8,477 bases of DNA from CALKHT01 sp964511575 (GCA_964511575.1 CAZEFM010000127.1:1-8477); one strand, 5' to 3'; positions 1 to 5,769 are shown, counted from the stretch's first letter. Made by a program: numbers and translations. The notes: generated by a model from the letters alone, not told the origin.

Positions 1-2
1 GC

Positions 3-119
3 AAGCCATCGCATGGCACCGTCAACACATCTTCCGTGCCTCATGATGGCGCGTGTGTCGTATGGTCGTTGCACCTTGAGGATCGCGCGCGGCGGCTGTT
101 TCTGGAGGGCGGGTTGTAA
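3..119 (+). CDS. Possible 3' end of an unidentified gene, cut by the window edge
   Basis: One plus-strand frame is open from the window edge to a TAA at 117-119 and encodes about 38 residues ending in ACVVWSLHLEDRARRLFLEGGL. About two thirds of its codons end in G or C, which is compatible with coding but lower than expected for the clear genes here. The sequence after the stop becomes more AT-rich and carries a promoter-like element, which fits a gene ending here. I do not recognise the family, and the fragment is too short to assign. A second plus frame is also open from the edge up to about 150, so this may be non-coding. Confidence 0.3.
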   Translation, partial: KPSHGTVNTSSVPHDGACVVWSLHLEDRARRLFLEGGL

Positions 120-143
120 TCGGGAAATACCGTCAGAATGGGT

Positions 144-172
144 TTGATTTTCGCTGTCTATTAGGGTAGTAT
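144..172 (+). promoter_or_regulatory. Candidate sigma-70-type promoter upstream of deoC
   Basis: TTGATT (144-149) and TAGTAT (167-172) are separated by 17 nt, the optimal spacing for a housekeeping promoter; each box matches its consensus at 4 of 6 positions. It lies in the most AT-rich patch of an otherwise GC-rich window, just after a possible upstream stop codon. Transcription would start near 179 and run toward deoC. Planctomycete promoters are poorly described, so this is a pattern match only. Confidence 0.4.
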
Positions 173-208
173 TAAAAAGTCAAGCTCGAGGGTGGGAGAT
201 GTCGTGTT

Positions 209-224
209 TGTCACCCGGGTGACA
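209..224. promoter_or_regulatory. Perfect 16-bp palindrome TGTCACCCGGGTGACA
   Basis: The two 8-bp halves are exact reverse complements. It sits about 37 bp after the candidate -10 box. As DNA it could be the operator of a dimeric regulator. As RNA it could form a 6-bp stem closed by a CCGG loop. Its right half with one more base, GGGTGACAT, recurs at 298-306. No run of T follows, so it is not a terminator. Confidence 0.5.
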
Positions 225-230
225 TGCCGA

Positions 231-288
231 AAAACGGAGGTAAGCGATTGTGAAAACAAGAGGTTGCGATAAAACGACAGAGGTGCGA
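231..288 (+). repeat. Three degenerate AAAAC..AGG..GCGA units
   Basis: AAAAC occurs at 231-235, 253-257 and 271-275. Each is followed by AGG (238-240, 261-263, 281-283) and then GCGA (244-247, 266-269, 285-288). The three landmarks keep their order with unit lengths of about 18-23 bp and small indels between them. This could be a cluster of protein-binding sites or an old tandem duplication. The units are too diverged and too few for a CRISPR array. Confidence 0.4.
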
Positions 289-303
289 CCCCCCGGGGGG
301 TGA
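250..303 (+). CDS. Possible 17-aa leader peptide upstream of deoC
   Basis: A GTG at 250 opens a 17-codon frame reading MKTRGCDKTTEVRPPGG and ending in TGA at 301-303. It is preceded by GGAGGT at 236-241, one of the strongest Shine-Dalgarno matches in the window, 8 nt from the start. The peptide ends in Pro-Pro-Gly-Gly; PPG is known as a slow, EF-P-dependent motif for ribosomes. The last codons coincide with the GC-rich palindrome, so translation could affect local RNA folding. The frame also overlaps the threefold repeat, so it may be accidental. No family is recognised. Confidence 0.25.
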   Translation: MKTRGCDKTTEVRPPGG

Positions 304-305
304 CA
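284..305. promoter_or_regulatory. GC-rich imperfect 22-bp palindrome with a C6G6 core
   Basis: The perfect core is ACCCCCCGGGGGGT at 288-301. Extending to 284-305 gives halves that agree at 9 of 11 positions. The right end, GGGTGACA (298-305), equals the right half of the palindrome at 209-224. It could be a second operator site or, in RNA, a strong hairpin at the end of the possible leader ORF. Confidence 0.4.
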
Positions 306-368
306 TTCGGGGGAGGGCCTGGGGGCTAGGGCCGGCCTACGGGAGGAAGGTCGTTCGTCTTTCCTTCC

Positions 369-397
369 ATGACCCTTGGCCTATGACCCGTTGGCCC
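369..397 (+). repeat. Imperfect tandem repeat ATGACCC(G)TTGGCC
   Basis: ATGACCCTTGGCCT (369-382) is followed directly by ATGACCCGTTGGCCC (383-397). The first ten bases, ATGACCCTTG, recur at 469-478, where they are the true deoC start. The tail TTGGCCCTTCCC (391-402) recurs at 1308-1319. This looks like low-complexity spacer sequence rather than coding sequence: the ATG at 369 opens only five codons (MTLGL). Confidence 0.45.
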
Positions 398-432
398 TTC
401 CCGCCCTGATGCTTCGCTTTTCCTCCCTAACC

Positions 433-460
433 CCAGACACCAGACACCAGACTCCAGGTC
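433..460 (+). repeat. Heptamer tandem repeat CCAGACA, four units
   Basis: The units are CCAGACA, CCAGACA, CCAGACT and CCAGGTC, the first two identical and the last two degenerate. The array ends 8 nt before the deoC start codon and occupies the place of a Shine-Dalgarno; only AGGT at 456-459 could serve. Copy-number change would alter the leader but not the reading frame. Confidence 0.7.
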
Positions 461-468
461 CTACCCTC

Positions 469-1158
469 ATGACCCTTGCATCCCGTATCGATCACACGAT
501 TTTGTCGGCTGAGGCGGCTCGGCCGGCGGTTCACAGGGTTGTTGCCGAGGCGATCGAGCATCGTTTTGCCGCGGTGTGCGTCAACCCCGTCTTCGGCGCG
601 GATGTGGCGCGCATGCTCCATGCGGAAACGCAGGGCGCGGTCAAAACGTGCGTCGTCATCGGCTTCCCGCTCGGGGCCAACAAGGCGATGATCAAGGCGA
701 TCGAAGCGACCTCCGCGGCGAAGGACGGCGTGGATGAGCTGGACTTCGTCGCCCACCTGCCTTACCTGCTCAAGGCGGATGCGGCGGCAGCGAAGGCGGA
801 GTTCCTCGAAATCGTCAAGGCAGCCCGATCGACCAACCCGCGCATCGTCATCAAGGCGATCATCGAGTCGGCCCTGCTGATGCGCGATGTGGATGAGGCG
901 CAGGCGGAGGCACGCATCGCGGCGGCATGTCAGGCGGCCCGCGAATCCGGCTGCGACTTCGTGAAAACCTCCACCGGGTTCCACTCCGCCGGCGGCGCGA
1001 GCGTCCAAGCCGTGCAACTGATGAAAAAGCACTCCGGCGGCCTCTACGTCAAAGCGTCCGGCGGCATCCGCACCCGCGACGATGCCATGCGGATGATCGA
1101 CGCCGGCGCAGACCGCCTGGGATGCTCGGCAAGCGTGGCGATTGTGGCGGGAGGGTAG
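469..1158 (+). CDS. deoC: Deoxyribose-phosphate aldolase (DERA), class I
   Basis: The 229-aa product should be a cytoplasmic Schiff-base aldolase that reversibly splits 2-deoxy-D-ribose 5-phosphate into glyceraldehyde 3-phosphate and acetaldehyde, the last step of deoxynucleoside breakdown. The TIM-barrel landmarks are in order: IDHTIL (7-12), AAVCVNP (34-40), VVIGFPLGA (62-70), the acidic strand DELDFV with Asp92, the Schiff-base lysine in FVKTSTG (Lys166), and the second essential lysine in YVKASGGIRT (Lys195). GCSASVAIV near the C-terminus matches the phosphate-binding end. Length is normal for the short bacterial form. I start at ATG 469 because IDHT lies near the N-terminus in this family; the frame extends upstream to a TTG at 376 only through repeat sequence. 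The segment after DELDFV (AHLPYLLKAD) departs from the usual N-x-G-x-L-K-S type sequence. The gene stands alone, with no other nucleoside-catabolism gene in view. Confidence 0.95.
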   Translation: MTLASRIDHTILSAEAARPAVHRVVAEAIEHRFAAVCVNPVFGADVARMLHAETQGAVKTCVVIGFPLGANKAMIKAIEATSAAKDGVDELDFVAHLPYLLKADAAAAKAEFLEIVKAARSTNPRIVIKAIIESALLMRDVDEAQAEARIAAACQAARESGCDFVKTSTGFHSAGGASVQAVQLMKKHSGGLYVKASGGIRTRDDAMRMIDAGADRLGCSASVAIVAGG

Positions 1159-1182
1159 GCACGAAGGTACGAAGGCACGAAG
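1158..1182 (+). repeat. Octamer tandem repeat GGCACGAA, three units
   Basis: The units are GGCACGAA, GGTACGAA and GGCACGAA, followed by G. The array begins on the last base of the deoC stop codon and lies 16 bp before the assembly gap. A longer array of this kind inside the gap is one plausible reason the assembly broke. Confidence 0.7.
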
Positions 1183-1198
1183 CGGAAACGATACAGAG

Positions 1199-1298
1199 NN
1201 NNNNNNNNNNNNNNNNNNNNNNNNNNNNNNNNNNNNNNNNNNNNNNNNNNNNNNNNNNNNNNNNNNNNNNNNNNNNNNNNNNNNNNNNNNNNNNNNNN
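1199..1298. other. Assembly gap of 100 Ns
   Basis: The run is exactly 100 N, the usual placeholder for a scaffold gap of unknown length. It lies between two convergent genes, with octamer repeats on its left and a repeat-like CCCTTGGCCCTTCCCC on its right. Both flanking genes end outside it, at 1158 and 1302, so neither is broken. Undetected genes could lie in the missing sequence. Confidence 0.95.
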
Positions 1299-1301
1299 GC
1301 C

Positions 1302-2009
1302 CTACCCTTGGCCCTTCCCCAAAACCGCTTCCGCCAACAGGAGGTCCAGTTCCGTATCGATATCGATCACATCGTGTTCATCGGTGACGATGGCCCGTCG
1401 GTCCCGGCCGAGGAACTGGTGCGGGTGGGCGGGGTCGACGTTGAAGAGGCTCTCGCGGGTGACCGCCAGCACCCCGCTGTTGAGCATGTAGACGGGCGGC
1501 AGATCCTGTCGCCGATAGATTTCGTTGGGCTGGTAGTTTTCGAGCTGGTCGAGGCCCGGCCCGGTGAGGCGGCGCATCCAAAGCGGATGCCGCGCACCCA
1601 CGGGATACACGCTCTGCACGCTGTCAGCCTGCGTGTCGTTCAGCTTCGCCAGCGCGCGGTCGGTCAGGTCGTTCGGCCGCAACGGCACGTTGGCATAGAG
1701 GATCGCGATATGTCGGCAGGTCTGGTTGGTTTCGCGTTCCCATGCGGTGACGCCGTGACGCGCCGCGGCATCGACGGTGGCATCGTCGCGCGCCAGTTCC
1801 GCCGGCCGGAGGTAGCAGTGCACGCCGTAACCGCGCCCGACTGCGAGGATGTCATCATCATCGGAGCTGAGGATGACCGCATCGATGGATCGGCTGTTGA
1901 GCGCGTGTTCGATCGTCCAGGCGACCAACGGCTTGCCCGCCAGCAGGCGAAGGTTCTTGCGCGGAAGCCCCTTGCTCCCGCCTCGACCGATGATGACAGC
2001 GATGTTCAT
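1302..2009 (-). CDS. Acylneuraminate/nonulosonate cytidylyltransferase-like protein
   Basis: The 235-aa product belongs to the CMP-N-acetylneuraminate synthetase family (NeuA/PseF/LegF type), cytosolic enzymes that couple CTP to a nine-carbon acid sugar to give the CMP-sugar donor. Visible signatures: nucleotide-binding loop GRGGSKGLPRKN (8-19), YANVPLRP (105-112) where NeuA proteins usually have a QPTSPLR-type segment, RQDLPPVYMLNSGV (167-180), and the metal-binding end VIDIDTELDLLLAEA (214-228). Length is normal. ATG 2009 is chosen because the protein then begins with the family's first beta strand; the frame continues upstream into the preceding gene. Only 5 bp separate it from that gene's stop, and the Shine-Dalgarno is poor, so translational coupling is likely. 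The changes in the first loop and the QPTSP segment argue against plain Neu5Ac as substrate. KDO cytidylyltransferase is less likely. The last four residues (KGQG) fall in a repeat-like stretch beside the gap. Confidence 0.85.
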   Translation of the reverse strand: MNIAVIIGRGGSKGLPRKNLRLLAGKPLVAWTIEHALNSRSIDAVILSSDDDDILAVGRGYGVHCYLRPAELARDDATVDAAARHGVTAWERETNQTCRHIAILYANVPLRPNDLTDRALAKLNDTQADSVQSVYPVGARHPLWMRRLTGPGLDQLENYQPNEIYRRQDLPPVYMLNSGVLAVTRESLFNVDPAHPHQFLGRDRRAIVTDEHDVIDIDTELDLLLAEAVLGKGQG

Positions 2010-2014
2010 GCGGG

Positions 2015-3703
2015 TCACGCTCGATACCAATGGCGACAGCCGGCACACAGCGGCGCATCGTCCCATTCGCCCGCAACGTGACGCTTGCGCAACGGTTGCA
2101 ACGCCGCCCACGCCTGCGGCAACGACACCTGCATCGCATCGCCGAGGGACGATCGGCCGTGCCAATCCTGATCGCATTGTGCGATCGTGCCGTCGCAGTG
2201 GATGGTCATGCGCCGTGTGATCTGCCGACACGGATAACGACGCGGCGGCGCGAGCGGTAACAGGCTCTGATCCGTCATCGCCCCGCAGCCGTCCGTCGGC
2301 GATTCGATCACGGCATGACGGGCAAAGAACATCCAGCGATCGAAGAAGTTCTCCAGATCGGCAACGTTGTCGGCTGTTTTGATCATGCGCGGCACGATCC
2401 ATGGCACGCCGGGCTGCGCACCGTTGTCGCGTTCCGCGCCACGCCGATTACGCTCGTTCATGAGCGTTTCGATTGTCTTGATGACATCGGCGAAGCGGTC
2501 GACGCCCATGACGCGCTGATAGGTCGCGGCGCAGTCGGCGTTGAGTCGAACGCTGATGACATCGATGGGCAGATCGAGCAGTCGCCGCGCAACGTCGAGG
2601 TCGACAAGAAGATCGGTTTCGACGGCGATGCCGAGCACGCCCGCCATCTTCGCGGCGATGACGATGTCGGCGAACTGTTCGTGGAGCAGGGGATCGCCCA
2701 TCCCGCCAAGCGTCAGCGCGACATCGCCCGCTGCGCCGAGTTGCTGCACGATGCGCGTGGCGGTCTGGAGGGTGATGGGCTGGCGATCGATGGTGATGTG
2801 GTGCTGCGGCACGATCGGGCCGGTCGCCAGTCGGGTGGTGTTGAGTTCGAGCGTCACCTGCTGAGGCAGGTCAGCGAAGCCGAGCAGGGCGGCGTCGGCC
2901 TGTCCGTTGGAGGCCATGCTGTTGAAGCAATCAACGAGTGTCGTGGCATTGGCGGTGCGCAGGGCATCGGTATCGAAACGATCGGCGAGAGCGCGCAGCA
3001 TGGCGCGCGTTCGCGGCGTGTCGTAGATGAAGCGACGGGCGCAGTTGCGAACGGCAGCGGGGATCTGCACGCAGACATCGCGACCGATCGGGTCCGCCTG
3101 TGGCCGCTTGGGATCGTAGGCGATGATCTGTCCGAAGGTGGCGGGCGTGTCCGCCATCTGTTCGAGCAGTTCACGGCTGACAGAAACACCGGCAAGGCCG
3201 GGCGGCGCCTGCGTGAAGGTCATCCGCATCGCTTCGCGGTGTTCCACGTTGAGCGCCACGATGCGCGAGCAGAACTCCGGATCGACGAAAGGCCAATCGC
3301 CGCCGACGAGCAGCGCGTTGCCCGCATCAAACGCGTGCATCGTTGCGAGAATGGGTGCCGCGGGGAGCAGTTCGTCGTAACACAGCGCGCCGCCCAAACC
3401 GCCGCGCCAGTTGGTCATGGCCCATTTGCGCGACGCGGTGCGCATGCCGGTATACGCATCGGTCAGCCCCGCGGGGTCGGCGAAGGTACGGATGGGCACG
3501 TTGACGTTGCAGCCGTCGAGCAGCGGCATGACATCCTGTCCCGCCGGATGCAACAGCACGATGGCCTCCAGACCGCGCACCTGTGCGATGCGCTCCACCG
3601 TGTGCGCCAGCACCGTGCGATCCCCGAGCATGTCGCCGAGTGCGGCGGGCATGCCGAAGCGGGTGTGCTGCAGGTCGGTGATGATGACGGCGATGGCGGA
3701 CAT
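2015..3703 (-). CDS. Nucleotidyltransferase-like / cysteine-less radical-SAM-like / SPASM fusion protein
   Basis: The 562-aa product has two parts. Residues 1-220 resemble a sugar-nucleotidyltransferase fold (SpsF/cytidylyltransferase type): an opening beta strand AIAVIITD, a degenerate loop (TRFGMPAAL instead of STRLPGK), and GGDWPFVDPEF (134-144), whose Asp136 sits where these enzymes hold metal. Residues 280-560 follow the radical-SAM plan: beta strand VTLELNTT (283-290), GGMGDPLLH (333-341) in the place of the GGEP motif, VETDLL (361-366) in the place of the usual TNG strand, and a C-terminal SPASM-like domain with cysteines 492, 503, 510, 553 and 556 and the CDGTIAQC pattern. The CxxxCxxC that should follow LELNTT is absent; residues 291-303 contain no cysteine. 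The frame is intact, so this is not an obvious pseudogene. It lies 18 bp after the Maf-type gene and 5 bp before the cytidylyltransferase gene, without a clear Shine-Dalgarno. Its role is unknown; a binding or scaffold role in surface glycosylation is inferred. Confidence 0.75.
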   Translation of the reverse strand: MSAIAVIITDLQHTRFGMPAALGDMLGDRTVLAHTVERIAQVRGLEAIVLLHPAGQDVMPLLDGCNVNVPIRTFADPAGLTDAYTGMRTASRKWAMTNWRGGLGGALCYDELLPAAPILATMHAFDAGNALLVGGDWPFVDPEFCSRIVALNVEHREAMRMTFTQAPPGLAGVSVSRELLEQMADTPATFGQIIAYDPKRPQADPIGRDVCVQIPAAVRNCARRFIYDTPRTRAMLRALADRFDTDALRTANATTLVDCFNSMASNGQADAALLGFADLPQQVTLELNTTRLATGPIVPQHHITIDRQPITLQTATRIVQQLGAAGDVALTLGGMGDPLLHEQFADIVIAAKMAGVLGIAVETDLLVDLDVARRLLDLPIDVISVRLNADCAATYQRVMGVDRFADVIKTIETLMNERNRRGAERDNGAQPGVPWIVPRMIKTADNVADLENFFDRWMFFARHAVIESPTDGCGAMTDQSLLPLAPPRRYPCRQITRRMTIHCDGTIAQCDQDWHGRSSLGDAMQVSLPQAWAALQPLRKRHVAGEWDDAPLCAGCRHWYRA

Positions 3704-3721
3704 TTGACTGCGATTTCGGGT

Positions 3722-5650
3722 TCAGGTGAGTGCGGGCGTGGCGCGCTGTTGGTGCGCCTGGAGCTTGGCCTGCAGGCGTTTGTTGGATTCGTTGAAGATT
3801 TTGATGGCCTCGTCGCACGCCTGGATGAGCCAATCGATGTTTTCGATGTCGCGTTCGAGTTGGCCGGCCTGCCGTGCGAAAGCGTCAGCTGTGATGTCGC
3901 TGCTGATGCGGCGGTCGGCGCGGGCACGGCGAAACGCGCCCACCACGTTGAGGTCGTTCACGAGCGAGAATGCGCCGCCCAGTTCGCCGTGCACGCGCTT
4001 CTGCATCTGCTTCACCTTGGCGAAGAGCTTGTCGGCGCGGACGTAGTCGCGCTGATGCTCCAGCAGTTGCCGCAGCAGCGGAATGGTCTTTCGCGACACC
4101 TGTTGCAGTTCGTACACCTCATCGATGCGCTGTTGCAGCAGTTCCGCCGCGGCACGAAGCTTGGTGGGATCGAGCCTGTTCTCAGCACGCGGAAGCGGCG
4201 GCACATCGCGCGTGGCGTGGGTCTGCAGCGCTTCAGCCAACGGCATCACGGTGGTTCGCTTCTTGGGCAAACCGCCTTCCGTCGCGTCGATAACTGTTTG
4301 CGGCGCTTCGATGAAGTCGCGTTCGAACTGCTTGAGGTACGTCACCATCTGCTCATCGGAGAAGATGGGACGGCCGTGGATGTCCTGCAATCGCTTGAGA
4401 TGCCCCTTATGGCGAACGATGCGTTGCCACTCGAGCATGTCCAGCGTGTTGAACGTGTTGAGTTCGCACGCCCACACATCGTGGATCGCGGTGCCGGGGC
4501 AGTAGTAGAGCCCATCGGAGAAGCCCAGGTCCTGCCCGATCATGATGATGGGGTCGCAGCCCAGATGCTGCGCAAGGTAGAAGGACAGGTGGGCGACGGT
4601 GGCGCCCTCCTTCATCTTGTGGATGGTGGGTGCGAGCTTGTCGAGCATGCGCTCAAGGAACCGGCTCCAGGTGACGCGTACCGGTCCGGGAAACGCATCG
4701 AGGATGGTGGGGTGTGCCTTCGGCTCCGCCACGAGGGTGACATCCGGCAGGGGCGGCAGGTCCTCGTAGAATCGCTGCGAAATTTCCGAGTAGTCGAGCG
4801 CGGTGACGAAATCGGGGCGGATGCCGCGATCGAGCAGTGGTTTGAGTGTGGTCTGTGCGGTGATGACGACGACGCGCCGCCGCACCTCCGGATCACGCAG
4901 CAGATCGACGTTGCGTGCAAGGCTGGGGCCGGCACCGACGCACACCGCGGGGTAACCCGCCGCGGCGTTGTGCAGTTCGTTCACCGTTGAACCCGCGGCG
5001 TAGTAGGGCAGATTGCCCGACTGGTTGAAACACGTGCGGGCTGCGTTGACCAGCGCGGTGGCGACGTTGGTGCGGCAGAAGGCGAGCACCTCCGTCACGA
5101 GGGAGCTGAACGATGCCAGCGCCTGGCCGTGGCGTTGCCGCGTGGGCGGGTGGGTGACGAGTACGGCCCCCTGCGTGATGGTGCCGGCATATTTTTCGAC
5201 ACGATGCAGCAAACCGCCGCGATCGATCTCGCTGTCCAGCACAATCACGTTCGACCGTTTGAGCCAACGGGAATGGTCGATGCGTTCGAGCACAGCCCGC
5301 ATGACGGGCAGATCGGGCTCGAAGACGATGATCAGGGCGTTGTCGTTCGTCTGCTTCACGAGCAGGTCGACGTGGTGTCCCACCGCCATGCCCATGACGA
5401 CGATGCAGGCATGCTTGCCGTGATCGACGTTGGCGATGACGCGGGCGGCTTCGGCGGCGGGGTCGTACTTGCTGGCAAGCTGGATGGTTTTGCCCGATTC
5501 AACCACGGCGGCGGACAGCGGTCCTTTGGGCGATTCGGTCCAGATCAGCGTGGCGGGCTCGGTCGCTTCCAGCCGGGTCGCCAGCTCCGCATCACGATGG
5601 CGCAGCGCCGCCAGATTTCGCGCCAGGATGGATGGGGTCGCATCGCTCAT
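3722..5650 (-). CDS. Maf-type flagellin glycosyltransferase, DUF115/MptE-like
   Basis: The 642-aa product matches the motility-associated factor family, cytoplasmic proteins that attach nonulosonic acids from CMP donors to Ser/Thr of flagellin. After an N-terminal alpha/beta domain (about 1-200, with CIVVMGMAVGHHV and ALIIVFEPD), the DUF115 core shows VGAGPSL (238-244), the acidic strand RPDFVTALDYSE (278-289), GATVAHLSFYLAQHLGC (349-365) and IGQDLGFSDG (371-380). The family's end of core follows at 427-475 (IFSDEQMVTYLKQFERDF, then IDATEGG). The C-terminal 150 residues are charged and mostly helical, probably coiled coil. Length is typical. ATG 5650 opens the frame; I see no good Shine-Dalgarno. 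It is the first gene of the minus-strand cluster and divergent from the membrane-protein gene across 119 bp. The related archaeal MptE is a pterin diphosphokinase, but this size and the neighbouring CMP-sugar gene favour Maf. No flagellin gene is in view, so the acceptor is inferred. Confidence 0.85.
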   Translation of the reverse strand: MSDATPSILARNLAALRHRDAELATRLEATEPATLIWTESPKGPLSAAVVESGKTIQLASKYDPAAEAARVIANVDHGKHACIVVMGMAVGHHVDLLVKQTNDNALIIVFEPDLPVMRAVLERIDHSRWLKRSNVIVLDSEIDRGGLLHRVEKYAGTITQGAVLVTHPPTRQRHGQALASFSSLVTEVLAFCRTNVATALVNAARTCFNQSGNLPYYAAGSTVNELHNAAAGYPAVCVGAGPSLARNVDLLRDPEVRRRVVVITAQTTLKPLLDRGIRPDFVTALDYSEISQRFYEDLPPLPDVTLVAEPKAHPTILDAFPGPVRVTWSRFLERMLDKLAPTIHKMKEGATVAHLSFYLAQHLGCDPIIMIGQDLGFSDGLYYCPGTAIHDVWACELNTFNTLDMLEWQRIVRHKGHLKRLQDIHGRPIFSDEQMVTYLKQFERDFIEAPQTVIDATEGGLPKKRTTVMPLAEALQTHATRDVPPLPRAENRLDPTKLRAAAELLQQRIDEVYELQQVSRKTIPLLRQLLEHQRDYVRADKLFAKVKQMQKRVHGELGGAFSLVNDLNVVGAFRRARADRRISSDITADAFARQAGQLERDIENIDWLIQACDEAIKIFNESNKRLQAKLQAHQQRATPALT

Positions 5651-5769
5651 GAAGACTGTACGTTCTTATCGGAAGGGCGAGGAAGTCAGCTTGAAGGATT
5701 GCCCCGTCACGGCGTGTGGCGCATCGTGAGGCGTGGTTTGGGGTTGTGGCTCTTGCACGGAGGCGGCTG
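5651..5769. promoter_or_regulatory. Divergent spacer between the Maf-type gene and the membrane-protein gene
   Basis: This 119-bp spacer must carry the promoter of the three-gene minus cluster and probably that of the plus-strand genes. I find no -35/-10 pair with good spacing on either strand. The only clear signal is GGAGG at 5759-5763, which serves the plus-strand gene. Confidence 0.4.

Larger units (their letters stand above)
120..468 (+). other. 349-bp spacer/leader upstream of deoC
   Basis: No long credible gene lies here. From left to right it holds an AT-richer patch with a promoter-like pair (144-172), a perfect 16-bp palindrome (209-224), three degenerate AAAAC/AGG/GCGA repeats (231-288) overlapping a possible small ORF (250-303), a second GC-rich palindrome (284-305), a G-rich stretch (about 307-350), a tandem ATGACCC..TTGGCC repeat (369-397) and a heptamer repeat (433-460). 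If the promoter is real, deoC has a leader of about 290 nt. Confidence 0.6.

Noticed and set aside
231..288. CRISPR-like array
   Set aside because: Only three strongly diverged units of about 20 bp, no unique spacers of constant length and no cas genes.
345..368. GGAAGG...CCTTCC inverted repeat as a terminator
   Set aside because: The stem is only 6 bp with a 12-nt loop and no T run follows; it lies in a purine/pyrimidine-skewed stretch where such pairs arise easily.
376..468. N-terminal extension of deoC from a TTG at 376
   Set aside because: The extra 31 residues come from repeat sequence, have no ribosome-binding site, and precede the normal family N-terminus.
927..2081. A plus-strand frame running through the assembly gap
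   Set aside because: It stays open only because Ns are read as unknown residues, and it overlaps deoC and the cytidylyltransferase gene in other frames.
2315..4990. An 891-codon open frame on the plus strand, opposite the fusion protein and Maf-type genes
   Set aside because: It is antisense to two genes with clear family motifs, has no recognisable domain, and follows from GC-rich codon use that keeps the opposite frame free of stops.
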